A stretch of DNA of 54,809 nucleotides from an uncultured Chromatiaceae bacterium. GTDB lineage: Bacteria; Pseudomonadota; Gammaproteobacteria; Enterobacterales; Alteromonadaceae. Numbering within the stretch: the first letter of the stretch is position 1; every line of letters starts with the position of its first letter. Location of the stretch: contig CAMLRA010000010.1 in assembly GCA_946482325.1 (NCBI GenBank), positions 1-54,809 of the forward strand, given 5' to 3'. Positions 1 to 8,823 of the stretch are shown one piece after another. The position numbers and the translations under genes are program-made. Under the pieces are notes generated by a model. It was not told the DNA's origin and ran no database searches. It was given only the letters and a program-made list of their open reading frames with translations.

Positions 1-96
1 AATAACCGGATCTATGAACTGCAAAAGAACCGTAATCCTTTCATCGATAACCCGCAATGGGTGAAAGCGATTTACGGCCCGGCCTGTGGCCTGTAA
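1..96 (+). CDS. C-terminal end of an endonuclease I-like nuclease (partial)
   Basis: The window opens inside a reading frame that ends with TAA at 94-96; only the last 31 residues are visible. They contain the phrase NRNPFIDNPQWV, close to the 'GNRNPFIDHPE' segment near the C-terminus of periplasmic/extracellular endonuclease I (EndA/Dns) enzymes, which cut DNA nonspecifically outside the cytoplasm. The catalytic part lies upstream of the window and cannot be checked. A hairpin terminator follows directly. The family call rests on this one motif. Confidence 0.6.
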   Translation, partial: NNRIYELQKNRNPFIDNPQWVKAIYGPACGL

Positions 97-109
97 CTGA
101 CATAGCATC

Positions 110-144
110 CCGCCGGTATCTGGCAACAGGCCGGCGGTTTGCTT
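110..144 (+). terminator. Intrinsic terminator after the nuclease gene
   Basis: A perfect 7-bp stem, CCGCCGG at 110-116 with CCGGCGG at 131-137, is followed by TTTGCTTT. It lies 14 bases after the stop codon of the nuclease gene, as expected for a rho-independent terminator. Confidence 0.7.
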
Positions 145-273
145 TGCAACAAACCCACTGTTTCCGCAACAAAATGTAACGGCAGGCTTGTGTTCTGCGG
201 TGTTTTTGGCAGCCTTACTGGCCAATCTCATGCAATTGCAGTGGAGTCTGAAGTGGCAGAACATCAAAGAAAA

Positions 274-792
274 ATGACGCCTGAAATGGTCATGGCGGTC
301 TCTGCGTTGCTGGTATCACTGGTGACAGCGGCGGCCACTATTCATTCGGCGTATACCAGCCGGTCCTACGCCCGGGCGTCGTTGTGGCCCAATCTAGGTG
401 CGGGTGTCAGCTTTAACGACACCGGTTTTCGTTTTTTATTGATGAACCGTGGTACTGGGCCTGCCATGATCCAAAGTATGCGGGTTGAATATGACGGTAA
501 ACCGATGCAGAACTGGCAGCAATTGCTGAATCAGTTTGATCCGAAATTCCGCGGAAGTTGGGGGTCATCTTTTGTCAGCCGGGTGACTTTACCGACTAAT
601 CAAATGTTGGACGCGCTGACGGTTCATGACAAAACGCTGGCACGCCAGATGTTTGATGGCAGTGACAAATTGAAGGTCGAGATTTGTTATTGTTCTGTTT
701 ATGATGAATGTTGGATCACCTCTGACATTGAGCAGCAAAATCAGCCAGTTGCACAATGCCCGGATCGGCAGGAGTGGAATTTCACTAACTAA
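274..792 (+). CDS. Membrane-anchored protein of unknown function
   Basis: I do not recognise a family. The frame is open from 139, but that TTG lies inside the terminator of the preceding gene, so the ATG at 274 (or GTG at 253) is a more likely start. From 274 the protein is 172 residues: one N-terminal membrane helix (about residues 6-22), then a soluble domain with 'LLMNRGTGPAMI' and a late Cys-rich patch (CYCSVYDEC, then one more Cys). Proteins with this layout usually place the soluble part on the outer face of the inner membrane. A function cannot be given. The ribosome binding site is weak (AAAGA just upstream of 274). Confidence 0.6.
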   Translation: MTPEMVMAVSALLVSLVTAAATIHSAYTSRSYARASLWPNLGAGVSFNDTGFRFLLMNRGTGPAMIQSMRVEYDGKPMQNWQQLLNQFDPKFRGSWGSSFVSRVTLPTNQMLDALTVHDKTLARQMFDGSDKLKVEICYCSVYDECWITSDIEQQNQPVAQCPDRQEWNFTN

Positions 793-934
793 CCCAGCCT
801 CTGATGTTGCCGGAAGCTGATGTGCGAATAACTGACTAATCCAGCCGTAGCGGGAGTGGAACTCTTGCTTGCTTTTACGGGCGCACTGGCATGTAATGGC
901 GCCGTTTTTAAAGCTTTCATCCGAAGGAACACGC

Positions 935-1378
935 ATGCAAAAGGTTGTCAGAGATATTGGTTTATTTGTGGTTGCGCCCCTGGTGATTTTAGGCGGCCTG
1001 ACAGCCTGGATGTTTGCCGCCACCAAACCAGCCTGCAGCAATGGCATCGTCAAACAACTGGCCACGCCGGATGATCAATATACCGCCGTGGTGTTTGTGC
1101 GCAGCTGTAACAATGCGCCGGGATTTAGCAGCAATATTTCTGTGCTGGTTAAGGATGGTATTCTGGCCGACGGCCCGGGCAACTTGTTTATCAGCGAAGG
1201 CCATCCGCAGCAGCTTGGCCTGGATGTGCAGTGGCAAGCTGTGGGTGACAAAGGTCTGCAGCTTCAGGTCAGCAGCAAATTCAGAGGCGCGATATTGCAG
1301 GCCGATCCGGTCTGGTCGGCCAACCCGAATATCACCGCCAGTTATCAGTTTGGTGCAGCGCAAAGCAGCGGGCAGTAA
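935..1378 (+). CDS. Small membrane-anchored protein of unknown function (possibly DUF5412-like)
   Basis: The start at 935 is chosen because GAAGGA sits seven bases upstream, and because the protein then begins with a short charged stretch followed by a membrane helix (about residues 9-28). The 147-residue product has a periplasmic-type domain with the pattern 'DDQYTAVVFVRSC..APGFSSNISVL'. This resembles small DUF5412-type proteins, which carry 'SPDGKY.AV.F.R.C' and a following 'FST..SIL' strand; the resemblance is from memory and unverified. Two cysteines (in KPACSN and VRSCNN) could form a disulfide. No operon partner is evident. Confidence 0.6.
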   Translation: MQKVVRDIGLFVVAPLVILGGLTAWMFAATKPACSNGIVKQLATPDDQYTAVVFVRSCNNAPGFSSNISVLVKDGILADGPGNLFISEGHPQQLGLDVQWQAVGDKGLQLQVSSKFRGAILQADPVWSANPNITASYQFGAAQSSGQ

Positions 1379-1428
1379 AGGGCCGCTGCTCTGCCGCACG
1401 GTAAAATTCGCGCAGTGAACCTGGTCTT

Positions 1429-1890
1429 TTATTCAATCAATACCGACACTGGCTCAAACTGATACAAGGTGACAGCGCTGGTGACTTTGGCGGGGTCAAA
1501 GGCTTCGCCTTGTTCTTCGGCGCGATGTTTCAGGTAGGTTTTGCTTTGTTCCAGCGTCATGGCTTTGGCTTTCAGTGAACCATAGGCATAAGCGGTTTTG
1601 CCTTTGGCACTGACCGGAAACTCCATGTCACCGTCTTTGACTTTGAGGCGGAAAGTCGGCTCAGCGGCACCAGTCGCAAACTGCATCCAACAGCCTTTTT
1701 TCTCACAGACTGCGTCAATTTTGCCTTGTACGGTAAAAGGCTGCTGCAGATAACTATCGGGTTTAGCCAGTACCTGTGCCACTGTCACCGCGGCGGATTT
1801 GCTGAAATCAAAGGCCGGGCCAAAACTCTGGCTGGCGTCAGCGATTGAGCTGGTTAGCAGCGCAAAGGTCAAAGCGATGGTTTTTTTCAT
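1429..1890 (-). CDS. Exported DUF4920 family protein
   Basis: The protein is 153 residues from the ATG at 1890, which has AGGA eight bases upstream; an ATG three codons earlier sits directly on the AGG and is less likely. Residues 1-19 (MKKTIALTFALLTSSIADA) form a clear Sec signal peptide. The mature part carries 'VQGKIDAVCEKKGCWM', the hallmark of DUF4920 proteins: two cysteines spaced four apart, followed by tryptophan, in a small beta-rich OB-like domain. The family is found in the periplasm of many Gram-negative bacteria; its role is not established, and the paired cysteines suggest metal or redox chemistry (inference). Confidence 0.85.
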   Translation of the reverse strand: MKKTIALTFALLTSSIADASQSFGPAFDFSKSAAVTVAQVLAKPDSYLQQPFTVQGKIDAVCEKKGCWMQFATGAAEPTFRLKVKDGDMEFPVSAKGKTAYAYGSLKAKAMTLEQSKTYLKHRAEEQGEAFDPAKVTSAVTLYQFEPVSVLIE

Positions 1891-1954
1891 CGGGAACATC
1901 CTGTGTTGAAAAAAACCATCCTCTTTGCTTTGTATCCGGTTGTCAATGTACCAA

Positions 1955-1998
1955 TGTACGGCACGTAGTGCCCAGCGAGCTGCGCTTACCGCTACCTA
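1955..1998 (+). repeat. Extragenic repeat, copy A
   Basis: This noncoding segment aligns with the reverse complement of 23942-23984: I count 35 identical positions over 44 columns, with one gap. It holds a small hairpin GGCAC-gta-GTGCC (1960-1972) and a second stem CAGCG-agctg-CGCTt (1973-1987). In the other copy the first stem is GGCGT/ACGCC, so two base pairs have changed on both sides and pairing is kept. The element lies between the DUF4920 gene and the end of the RND permease gene. Confidence 0.65.
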
Positions 1999-2066
1999 CG
2001 AGGTCACTGGCAGCGCAGGAAGCCGGAGGGGCGGTAAACAAAGCGCCACCGACCGGATTGGGTTCC

Positions 2067-5000
2067 TCACACCACCGGCACTTGTGCCAGGCGTTTGCGG
2101 AAAAACACCATATAAAGCGCCGGTACGAATAACAGCGTCAACACAGTGCCGACACCAACGCCGCCGATCAGTACAAAGGCCATTGGGCCCCAGAAGGTAT
2201 CCAGCGTCAGCGGCACAAAGGCCAGCATCGCGGCCAGCGCGGTTAACAGCACCGGGCGGGCGCGGTGAATCGTGGCTTCTACCACAGCATCGCGCGCAGC
2301 CCAACCGTCGTTCAGATTGTCACTGACCTGCTGGGTTAAAATCAGCGTGTTGCGCATCAAAATCCCGGCAAGGCCAATCAGGCCTAATAAGGCGACAAAA
2401 CCAAACGGCTGGCGGAATACCAGCAGCGCCAGCGTCGCGCCGATCAGGCCCAGCGGCGCCGTCGCCAGCACCATCCACATACCGGTGAAAGAGCGCATCT
2501 GCAGCATGATAAAAATCAGCATCAGCGCCACCATCAGTGGCATCAGTTTCTGGATAGAGGCATTGGCTTTACCTGATTCCTCGACTGAACCGGCCTGCAT
2601 AATGCGATAACCCGGTGGCAACTGCGCCTGAATGTCTGCCAGCTCAGCCCAAATACGGTTCGACACATCATTCGGCTGGGCGCCTTGTACGTCGGCCACC
2701 ACGGCCAGATAGGTCTGGCGGTTGTAGCGTTTTAACAGCGGCTCCTCATATTGCACGCGGATCTCACCAAGCTGGCGGATCGAGACGGCTTTACCACCCG
2801 GCGTTTTTAATTCGATGGCGTCGGGTTGCAGCACTTGTGCCCGGTCTAAACGCGCTGTGACATCCACAGTACGGATATCTTCCCGCAGCTGCGTGATATT
2901 GGCGCCGCTGAACTGGAATTGCAGTTGCTGCGCGACATCTGAAGCGGTCAGGCCATAGGCCAGCAGGCGCGCGGTATCGAGTTTCAGCGCCAGCACCGGC
3001 ATCCGTTCTTCCCATTCCAGATGCGCGCCAACGGTATTCGGATTAGCGACCATTTTGTCTCGCACCAGATAAGCGATACGGCGCAGCTCCAGTGGATCTT
3101 TACCCATGACACGGAAACTGACCGGCCAGGGCACCGGTGGGCCAAACAACAACCGGGTCACCCGCACCCGTGCGGCGCTGAATTCACCGGCGGCAATATG
3201 CTCATTCAGCAGCTGGATCAGCCGGTCACGGCCTTCGGCGTCTTTGGCGACAATTAAAATCTTGGCAAAGGACGGGTCCGGTTGTTCCGGGTTGGCCGAG
3301 ATAAAAAAGCGTGGCGCGCCGGCGCCGACAAAAGACGACAGCGAACGTACATCCTGATTGTCTTTCAGCAACTGCTCAATTTTGAGCGCCACAGCGTCGG
3401 TATTGGCGATGGCGCTGCCATGCGGCATATACACACTGACCAACACTTCCGGGCGGTCGGAACTGGGGAAAAACTGCTTCTGTACGCCTTTGGCCATGCC
3501 GAGCAGCGCCAGCACAAAGGCCAGCAACACAATGCCAATGACGGTTTTTTTGTGGCCGATACACCACAGCACCAAAGCGCGCAGTTTGCTGTAGAACGGG
3601 CTTTGGTAAGGGTCATGCGCATGGGCTTTGACATCCGGCAGCAATTTCACGCCAAGGTAGGGCGTAAAAGTCACAGCGACGACCCAGGAGACTATCAGCG
3701 CAAAACCCACCACCCAGAAAATATTGCCGGTGTATTCGCCGACGCCGGATTTGGCAAAACCAATAGGCACAAAACCGGCGATAGTCACCAGGGTGCCAAA
3801 CAACATTGGCGCGGCGGTAGCAGACCAGGCGTAACCAGCGGCACGCACCCGTTCCACGCCTTGTTCCATTTTCACCATCATCATCTCGATGGCGATAATA
3901 GCGTCGTCAACGAGCAAACCTAGCGAGATAATCAGCGCGCCGAGCGTGATGCGGTCGAGGTTAATGTCGGCCATTTTCATCAGCAAAAAAGTGATGCCAA
4001 GAGTTAGCGGAATGGCGATACCCACGACTAAACCAGCGCGCAGGCCAATGGCCAGCACGCTGACAGCCATCACCACCAGGACCGCGACTAAGAACTTAAT
4101 CTCAAATAGGTTCACCGCTTTAGCGATGGCTTCGGCTTGATTGGTTAATTGATGTAATTCCATGCCAAGTGGCAGCTGCGCCTGAATTTCGCTGAGTTTT
4201 TGTTGCAGCGCTTTACCAAGCACCAGGCCGTTTTCGCCTTGTTGCATCACCACACCAACCAAAATGGCATCATCGCCGCCGGTGCGCGCCAATAACCGCG
4301 CTGGTTCTTCATAACCACGTTGCACAGTGGCAATTTCCGACAGGCGAATGAGCTTACCGTTGACGCGGACCGGCAGTTGTTGCAGCTCGCTGAAGCTGTC
4401 GGTGCGGGCATCGAGCCTAAACTGCAGCGCCTGGCCTTGTGTCTCCAGCTGGCCGGCCGGCAACATCCGGCTGGCGGCAGTGATTTGTTGTTGCAGATCC
4501 AGCAGGCTGATGCCCAGCGCTGCCAGTTTGTTCTGGTCAAAATCGATAAAAACCCGCTCCGGCCGGTCAGCAACGATCACCGCTTTGAGCACGCCAGGCA
4601 CCATACTGAGCTCATCGCGCAGCTGTTCGGCCTGACGGCTTAAATCACGAAACGGCAGGCCGGGCGCGGTTAACGACAACAAACTGAAGTAGACGTCAGA
4701 AAAGTTGTCGTTGACCAGCGGGCCTATGGCGCCGGCCGGCATATTGGCCGCTTCTTCCTGCATCCGTTTGCGGATTTGGTAAAACAGGTCAGGCACCATG
4801 GCCGACGGCGTGTAGTCTTTAAATTCAATGGTTAGATTGACTGCGCCCGGGCGCACCTGGCTGTCAATTTTATGGATATTCCGTACTTCCTGAATGCGTT
4901 TTTCTAAACGGTCGGCCAGCTGTGACTGTACTTCTTCGGCGGTGGCACCGGGCCAATAGGCCGACACCACTAAAGCGCGGATGGTAAAAGACGGGTCTTC

Positions 5001-5111
5001 GGCGCGGCCAAGCGACAAAAACGCCCAGGTGCCACCGATAAAGGCCAGCAGAATAAAAAATAAAGTGATAGCGCGCTCGCGCACCGCCAGCACGGACAGG
5101 TTAAAACTCAT
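2067..5111 (-). CDS. RND efflux permease, HAE1/AcrB-like
   Basis: This 1014-residue protein has the length and order of an inner-membrane RND drug exporter: TM1 near residues 12-32, a large periplasmic loop, a bundle of TM helices around 335-530, a second periplasmic loop and a final TM bundle from about 865. The helix with 'LGLLVDDAIIAIE' (about residues 395-407) holds the two aspartates that relay protons in HAE1 pumps. It would form a tripartite pump with the adaptor encoded just upstream and an outer-membrane channel such as TolC, which is not in the window. Its ATG overlaps the stop of the adaptor gene by four bases (ATGA), so the two are translationally coupled. The sequence resembles the TriC/VexK branch more than AcrB. 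Substrate unknown. Confidence 0.95.
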   Translation of the reverse strand: MSFNLSVLAVRERAITLFFILLAFIGGTWAFLSLGRAEDPSFTIRALVVSAYWPGATAEEVQSQLADRLEKRIQEVRNIHKIDSQVRPGAVNLTIEFKDYTPSAMVPDLFYQIRKRMQEEAANMPAGAIGPLVNDNFSDVYFSLLSLTAPGLPFRDLSRQAEQLRDELSMVPGVLKAVIVADRPERVFIDFDQNKLAALGISLLDLQQQITAASRMLPAGQLETQGQALQFRLDARTDSFSELQQLPVRVNGKLIRLSEIATVQRGYEEPARLLARTGGDDAILVGVVMQQGENGLVLGKALQQKLSEIQAQLPLGMELHQLTNQAEAIAKAVNLFEIKFLVAVLVVMAVSVLAIGLRAGLVVGIAIPLTLGITFLLMKMADINLDRITLGALIISLGLLVDDAIIAIEMMMVKMEQGVERVRAAGYAWSATAAPMLFGTLVTIAGFVPIGFAKSGVGEYTGNIFWVVGFALIVSWVVAVTFTPYLGVKLLPDVKAHAHDPYQSPFYSKLRALVLWCIGHKKTVIGIVLLAFVLALLGMAKGVQKQFFPSSDRPEVLVSVYMPHGSAIANTDAVALKIEQLLKDNQDVRSLSSFVGAGAPRFFISANPEQPDPSFAKILIVAKDAEGRDRLIQLLNEHIAAGEFSAARVRVTRLLFGPPVPWPVSFRVMGKDPLELRRIAYLVRDKMVANPNTVGAHLEWEERMPVLALKLDTARLLAYGLTASDVAQQLQFQFSGANITQLREDIRTVDVTARLDRAQVLQPDAIELKTPGGKAVSIRQLGEIRVQYEEPLLKRYNRQTYLAVVADVQGAQPNDVSNRIWAELADIQAQLPPGYRIMQAGSVEESGKANASIQKLMPLMVALMLIFIMLQMRSFTGMWMVLATAPLGLIGATLALLVFRQPFGFVALLGLIGLAGILMRNTLILTQQVSDNLNDGWAARDAVVEATIHRARPVLLTALAAMLAFVPLTLDTFWGPMAFVLIGGVGVGTVLTLLFVPALYMVFFRKRLAQVPVV

Positions 5112-6157
5112 GGCTGCAGCTCCCGCACTGCCATACCTGGTTCCAGCAGATGGGTGCCGAGCGTGATAATACGGCTGTCAGCGGCAAGCTCAGTGCGCAC
5201 TGTGGCCGATTGCGCATTCAGCGACACCACGTGAACTGCGTGCGGCTGGGCTTTGCCGTCTGTGACTGTCCACAGCTGAGGCTGCTGGCCGCGTTCGTCC
5301 AGCGCCGCTAACGGCACCAGCACTTGCTGCTCTTGTGCCGGCAGTTGAAGCTGCACGGCCAACACCCGGCCTAAGGCCAGTTCGGCTGGTTGGACATCCA
5401 GACTGTAGCGCGCCTGCCGGGTCAGGCTGGCGCTGTCCGCGCTGCCAGCGGCACTGCGCAGCTTTAATTGCAGGGGCTGACCAGCAAAATCAGCAGTGCC
5501 GCTTTGTGGCGGCTGAATATGCTCTGGCAGCTGCACTTCAATTTCACTTTGCTGGGCAGTCGCTAAAGCGCCGAGGCGCTGGCCTGCCGCCACCACCTGG
5601 CCGGGTTCACCGCTGACATCGGTGATCACACCGTCGCTGCCGGCGGTGAGATTGGCGTAGGTCAGACCGTGTTCGGCTTGTTGTAACTGCGCATTGGCGC
5701 GGTCCAGATTGGCTTTGGCTTCATTGAAGCGCAGTTCAACCTGATCTTTGGCCTGTTCGCTGACAAAACGTTGTTTAATGAGCTGCTCAGTGCGGTGTTT
5801 TTCCGCCTGTACTGTTTGCAGACTGGCGCGGGCTGCGGCTTGTGCCGCTTTGGCGACCCGCACGGATTCAGCTAAATCTTTTGGATCGAGCCGGTACAAC
5901 AGCTGGCCTTGTTTCACTGCCTGACCGGCTTCGACCAGCCGCTCAGCGATACGGCCGCTGACCTGAAAGGCCACCGGTACTTCGTTACGGGCACGCACCA
6001 CGCCGGTCAGGGTTAAGCTGGACTGCGTCAATGGCTGGATCGCGGCCGTCATCACCACCCGTGGTGCCGGGGCTGAATTCTGTGCGGCAGGGTCGGAACA
6101 AGCGGCCAGCCACAAGGGCAGTGAGACGAGTGCAAGCAGTGGAAAAGGACGTAACAT
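5108..6157 (-). CDS. RND efflux periplasmic adaptor lipoprotein
   Basis: This is a membrane fusion protein of 349 residues from the ATG at 6157 (GAGG five bases upstream; a GTG two codons earlier is possible). Residues 1-20 are a lipoprotein signal ending in the lipobox LAAC. The core has the usual order: lipoyl half ('AFQVSGRIAERLVEAGQAVKQGQ'-like strand), a long helical hairpin rich in Ala/Gln, then the second lipoyl half ('GVITDVSGEPGQVV') and beta-barrel domains. It bridges the permease encoded downstream to an outer-membrane channel. The promoter region holds two TetR-type palindromes, and the tetR gene is divergent, so substrate-induced derepression is likely. Confidence 0.93.
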   Translation of the reverse strand: MLRPFPLLALVSLPLWLAACSDPAAQNSAPAPRVVMTAAIQPLTQSSLTLTGVVRARNEVPVAFQVSGRIAERLVEAGQAVKQGQLLYRLDPKDLAESVRVAKAAQAAARASLQTVQAEKHRTEQLIKQRFVSEQAKDQVELRFNEAKANLDRANAQLQQAEHGLTYANLTAGSDGVITDVSGEPGQVVAAGQRLGALATAQQSEIEVQLPEHIQPPQSGTADFAGQPLQLKLRSAAGSADSASLTRQARYSLDVQPAELALGRVLAVQLQLPAQEQQVLVPLAALDERGQQPQLWTVTDGKAQPHAVHVVSLNAQSATVRTELAADSRIITLGTHLLEPGMAVRELQP

Positions 6158-6183
6158 GGCCACCTCGGGTAGAGTCTGGTATT

Positions 6184-6202
6184 ATTAAACGGCTTCGTTC
6201 AG
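6184..6202. promoter_or_regulatory. Upstream, imperfect operator of the TetR regulator
   Basis: ATTAAACG (6184-6191) and CGTTCAG (6196-6202), four bases apart, form an imperfect version of the palindrome at 6212-6231. The two sites are centred 28 bases apart, close to three helical turns, in the gap between the efflux adaptor and tetR genes. Confidence 0.6.
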
Positions 6203-6211
6203 AAATGTATT

Positions 6212-6231
6212 ATTGAACGGATGCGTTCAAT
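6212..6231. promoter_or_regulatory. Perfect inverted repeat, likely TetR operator
   Basis: ATTGAACG (6212-6219) and CGTTCAAT (6224-6231) form a perfect 8-4-8 palindrome. It lies immediately before the preferred tetR start (6245) and near the promoter of the divergent efflux operon. TetR-family repressors typically bind such sites, so it probably controls both genes. The site also covers the alternative ATG at 6221, an argument for the later start. Confidence 0.8.
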
Positions 6232-6244
6232 AAACAAGAGTAAA

Positions 6245-6910
6245 ATGATGACCACCAACTCCGGCCCAGCCACATCTTCGTTTCCAGGCGCTGCTTCCAG
6301 CGGCCGGCCTGTTGATCGCAATAAGGATATAGCCATTTTGCAGGCGGCGCGGCATATCCTGTTATTTGAAGGTGCCAGTGCGCTGACGATGGAAGCGGTG
6401 GCCAGTAAAGCCGGGGTGTCTAAAGCGACTTTGTACTCGCGTTTTGGAAACCGCAATCTGCTGATTGAAGCGGTGTTGCGCGCCCAGTCCGATTTTTTTG
6501 TCGAAAGTTTTAGTGCGTCAGTGCAAAACGCTGCTCAGACTTTTGCCGCGCTGGAAGCCTTTAGCCTGCGGCTGTTGCAGTATTTATTTAGTGAAGATCA
6601 TCTGTGTCTGATGAAAACTTTACAAGGGCATCAGGATATTCCGGCTGACCTTCGTGAGCGCATGTATGAACTGGGGCCAGTCGCCACTTGCATTCAGGTC
6701 GAAGCCTGGCTGGCGCAGGTGCACCAGCTTGGGCTGATTCATTGTCCGCAACCGGATTTCAGTGCAGAACTGTTATACGGCATGCTGGTGGGTATGGACA
6801 TGCTGCGGACATTGTTTCAACAGCCACCCAAGCGCCAACCGGCGGATGTTCCCGGCCATGTCCATGCTGTGGTGACGCTGTTTTTACAGCTGCATCAATG
6901 TCAGGTCTGA
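6245..6910 (+). CDS. TetR family repressor, likely of the divergent RND pump
   Basis: The start at 6245 is chosen because AAGAG lies four bases upstream; the ATG at 6221 lies inside the operator. The 221-residue protein has a TetR N-terminal helix-turn-helix ('ALTMEAVASKAGVSKATLYSRFGNRNLLIEAV', given here only as a family pattern, about residues 46-77) after a Ser/Pro-rich leader of some 25 residues. The C-terminal half is a helical ligand-binding domain. It is divergent from the efflux adaptor gene, with two palindromes between them, the classic arrangement of an autoregulated pump repressor. Its last bases overlap the end of the convergent GGDEF/EAL gene by ten bases. Confidence 0.93.
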   Translation: MMTTNSGPATSSFPGAASSGRPVDRNKDIAILQAARHILLFEGASALTMEAVASKAGVSKATLYSRFGNRNLLIEAVLRAQSDFFVESFSASVQNAAQTFAALEAFSLRLLQYLFSEDHLCLMKTLQGHQDIPADLRERMYELGPVATCIQVEAWLAQVHQLGLIHCPQPDFSAELLYGMLVGMDMLRTLFQQPPKRQPADVPGHVHAVVTLFLQLHQCQV

Positions 6911-8823
6911 ATGGAACCTGCCGGCATTTCGGCAAATAAAGAGCTGTATTCGACGGGTTTGCTGAAATAATAACCCTGCATATAGTGGATATTGAGCTTG
7001 CTCAGCACCTCGACCTGCGCTGCGGTTTCTACGCCTTCCGCGACTATTTCCCAGCCCATGGATTGCGACATCGAAGCAATAGCCCGTAACACCGGCATAC
7101 CGCCATCCCCGATTTTGTCGATAAATGCTTTGTCGATTTTAACTTTATTGACCTGCAGTTCATTGATCACCGACAACGATGAGTAGCCGGTGCCGAAGTC
7201 ATCGATCGCAATGGCGATGCCCGCGTCCCTTAGCTGGTTGGTTTTGTCGATGAGGATTTTTTTATCAACAGTAAACACAGATTCGGTGATTTCAATCTGC
7301 AGCAAACTGGCTGGGATTTGATGTTTGTCCAGCAGCGCCAGCAGGTCGGGCACAAATTCATGTTGTTGAAATTGCAGTGCCGACACGTTCACCGCCAATT
7401 GGAATGGCTGATGACGCTGTAAGCTGTCGCTGATCGTCAAACACGCCTGTTCCAACACCCAATAACCAATCGGATTGATCAGGCCACTTTGTTCGGCCAG
7501 CGGAATAAATTCGTCCGGTGCTACCGGCGTACCGTCGAGGGTCCAGCGTAACAATACTTCGTAATAATTCTGCTGCGTTGCGTGGAGCTGAATAATCGGC
7601 TGATACACCAGCCGCAACTCCTGATGACTGATGGCTTGTTCGAGCCGGGTGCGCAGCATTGATTTGCGCCGGTATTTACCCGCGATTTGGCCGTCATAAA
7701 CGGTAAATCCCTGCTTGCCGGCTTTTTCGATATTGCCGTACAGCGCAAGGTCTGCCAGGTTAATCAACTGGGAGATATCCTGCCCGTGGTCCGGATACAA
7801 AGATACGCCGATATTGGCTGATAACTTCAGCGCATTTTCCTGCAAGCGGAAAGGCTGGGAGATACTCTGTTGAACTTGATCAACAAAGTCATACAGTGCC
7901 TCGTCTACGATCGGGATACCAATCAAAAATTCGTCGCCGCCCCAGCGGCAACAAATCGCGGGTTCATGGGTAAGTAGCCGTAATCGCTCAGCGATTTCAC
8001 GTAAATACTGGTCGCCGACTTCGTGACCCAGCCCATCGTTGATGCTTTTTAAACCGACTAAATCAATCATTACCAGTGCCAGCTTTAACTGATTGCGCCG
8101 ACTGACTTCGGTGAGCTCTGCAGCAATTTCAATAAAACGCCGGCGGTTATAGAGGCCCGTTAAAGATTCAATCTCGGATAAATACGACAGTTCTTTGGTG
8201 CGCATCAACACTTCAGTTTCCAGATTTGCCAGCAGATGTTCATGTTCACGTCGCAAGCGGATCGATTCCAGCGTAAACAGGTAACTGTTGCGGGCGGAGA
8301 AACTCAGTAAGCCAGCGAAAATGATGCCGAGATAGCCAAAAATCACCTGCTCGCCGCCTTGCCACAAAAACCACAGGCCAAAGGGCAGCAAACACAACAT
8401 GATATAACTGATAATCAGGGTTTTATTCGATGACAGTGCATTGGTGACACCTGCGGCTATCGCAGCCAGTGTGGCGAGTATGATAAGCAATTGTTCGGAG
8501 TCGCTGCCAATGCCAAACCACAGGCTAAACAAACTCCATAACAGCGCGGTGGCGATGGCAAGCATGGCAAAACGGCGGAAAATCTGCGGCTGATATTTTT
8601 CTCTTTTGGTTTTTAAGCTGTTCCAGCAGCGTAAATCGTAACCGCGCCAGCCCAATAACCCGGTCATCAACAACCACCAGATGCCAATTGCCGTATTCTG
8701 ACTGTACTGAAACAACAATAAACAGGACGCTGTGGCCGCCACACCAGTGCCGATCAATCCGGTTTTCAGGTTGTTGTAGAGCACGTCCAGGGTACCCTGC
8801 AACGATAAATCCTGATTTGGCAT
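6901..8823 (-). CDS. Membrane GGDEF-EAL protein, cyclic-di-GMP synthase/phosphodiesterase
   Basis: The protein is 640 residues from the ATG at 8823 (GGAG eleven bases upstream; a frame start eight codons earlier lacks a site). About six membrane helices occupy residues 20-185, with no recognisable MASE name. A GGDEF domain follows with intact RWGGDEF (about residue 294), then an EAL domain with EVLLRW in place of EALLRW (about 420), and the metal and substrate motifs NVSALQFQ, ITESVF, DDFGTGYSS and VAEGVET all present. Both activities may therefore be retained. The inhibitory RxxD site ahead of GGDEF is not obvious to me. The gene ends inside the end of tetR. Confidence 0.93.
   Translation of the reverse strand: MPNQDLSLQGTLDVLYNNLKTGLIGTGVAATASCLLLFQYSQNTAIGIWWLLMTGLLGWRGYDLRCWNSLKTKREKYQPQIFRRFAMLAIATALLWSLFSLWFGIGSDSEQLLIILATLAAIAAGVTNALSSNKTLIISYIMLCLLPFGLWFLWQGGEQVIFGYLGIIFAGLLSFSARNSYLFTLESIRLRREHEHLLANLETEVLMRTKELSYLSEIESLTGLYNRRRFIEIAAELTEVSRRNQLKLALVMIDLVGLKSINDGLGHEVGDQYLREIAERLRLLTHEPAICCRWGGDEFLIGIPIVDEALYDFVDQVQQSISQPFRLQENALKLSANIGVSLYPDHGQDISQLINLADLALYGNIEKAGKQGFTVYDGQIAGKYRRKSMLRTRLEQAISHQELRLVYQPIIQLHATQQNYYEVLLRWTLDGTPVAPDEFIPLAEQSGLINPIGYWVLEQACLTISDSLQRHQPFQLAVNVSALQFQQHEFVPDLLALLDKHQIPASLLQIEITESVFTVDKKILIDKTNQLRDAGIAIAIDDFGTGYSSLSVINELQVNKVKIDKAFIDKIGDGGMPVLRAIASMSQSMGWEIVAEGVETAAQVEVLSKLNIHYMQGYYFSKPVEYSSLFAEMPAGSIQT

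Noticed and set aside
139..273. N-terminal extension of the first complete gene
   Set aside because: It would start at a TTG inside a terminator hairpin, and the residues before 274 do not look like a signal or domain.
3282..3923. A 213-codon open frame on the plus strand
   Set aside because: It is antisense to the RND permease gene, has no ribosome binding site, and its low-complexity His/Gln-rich translation is what a reverse reading of a coding gene produces.
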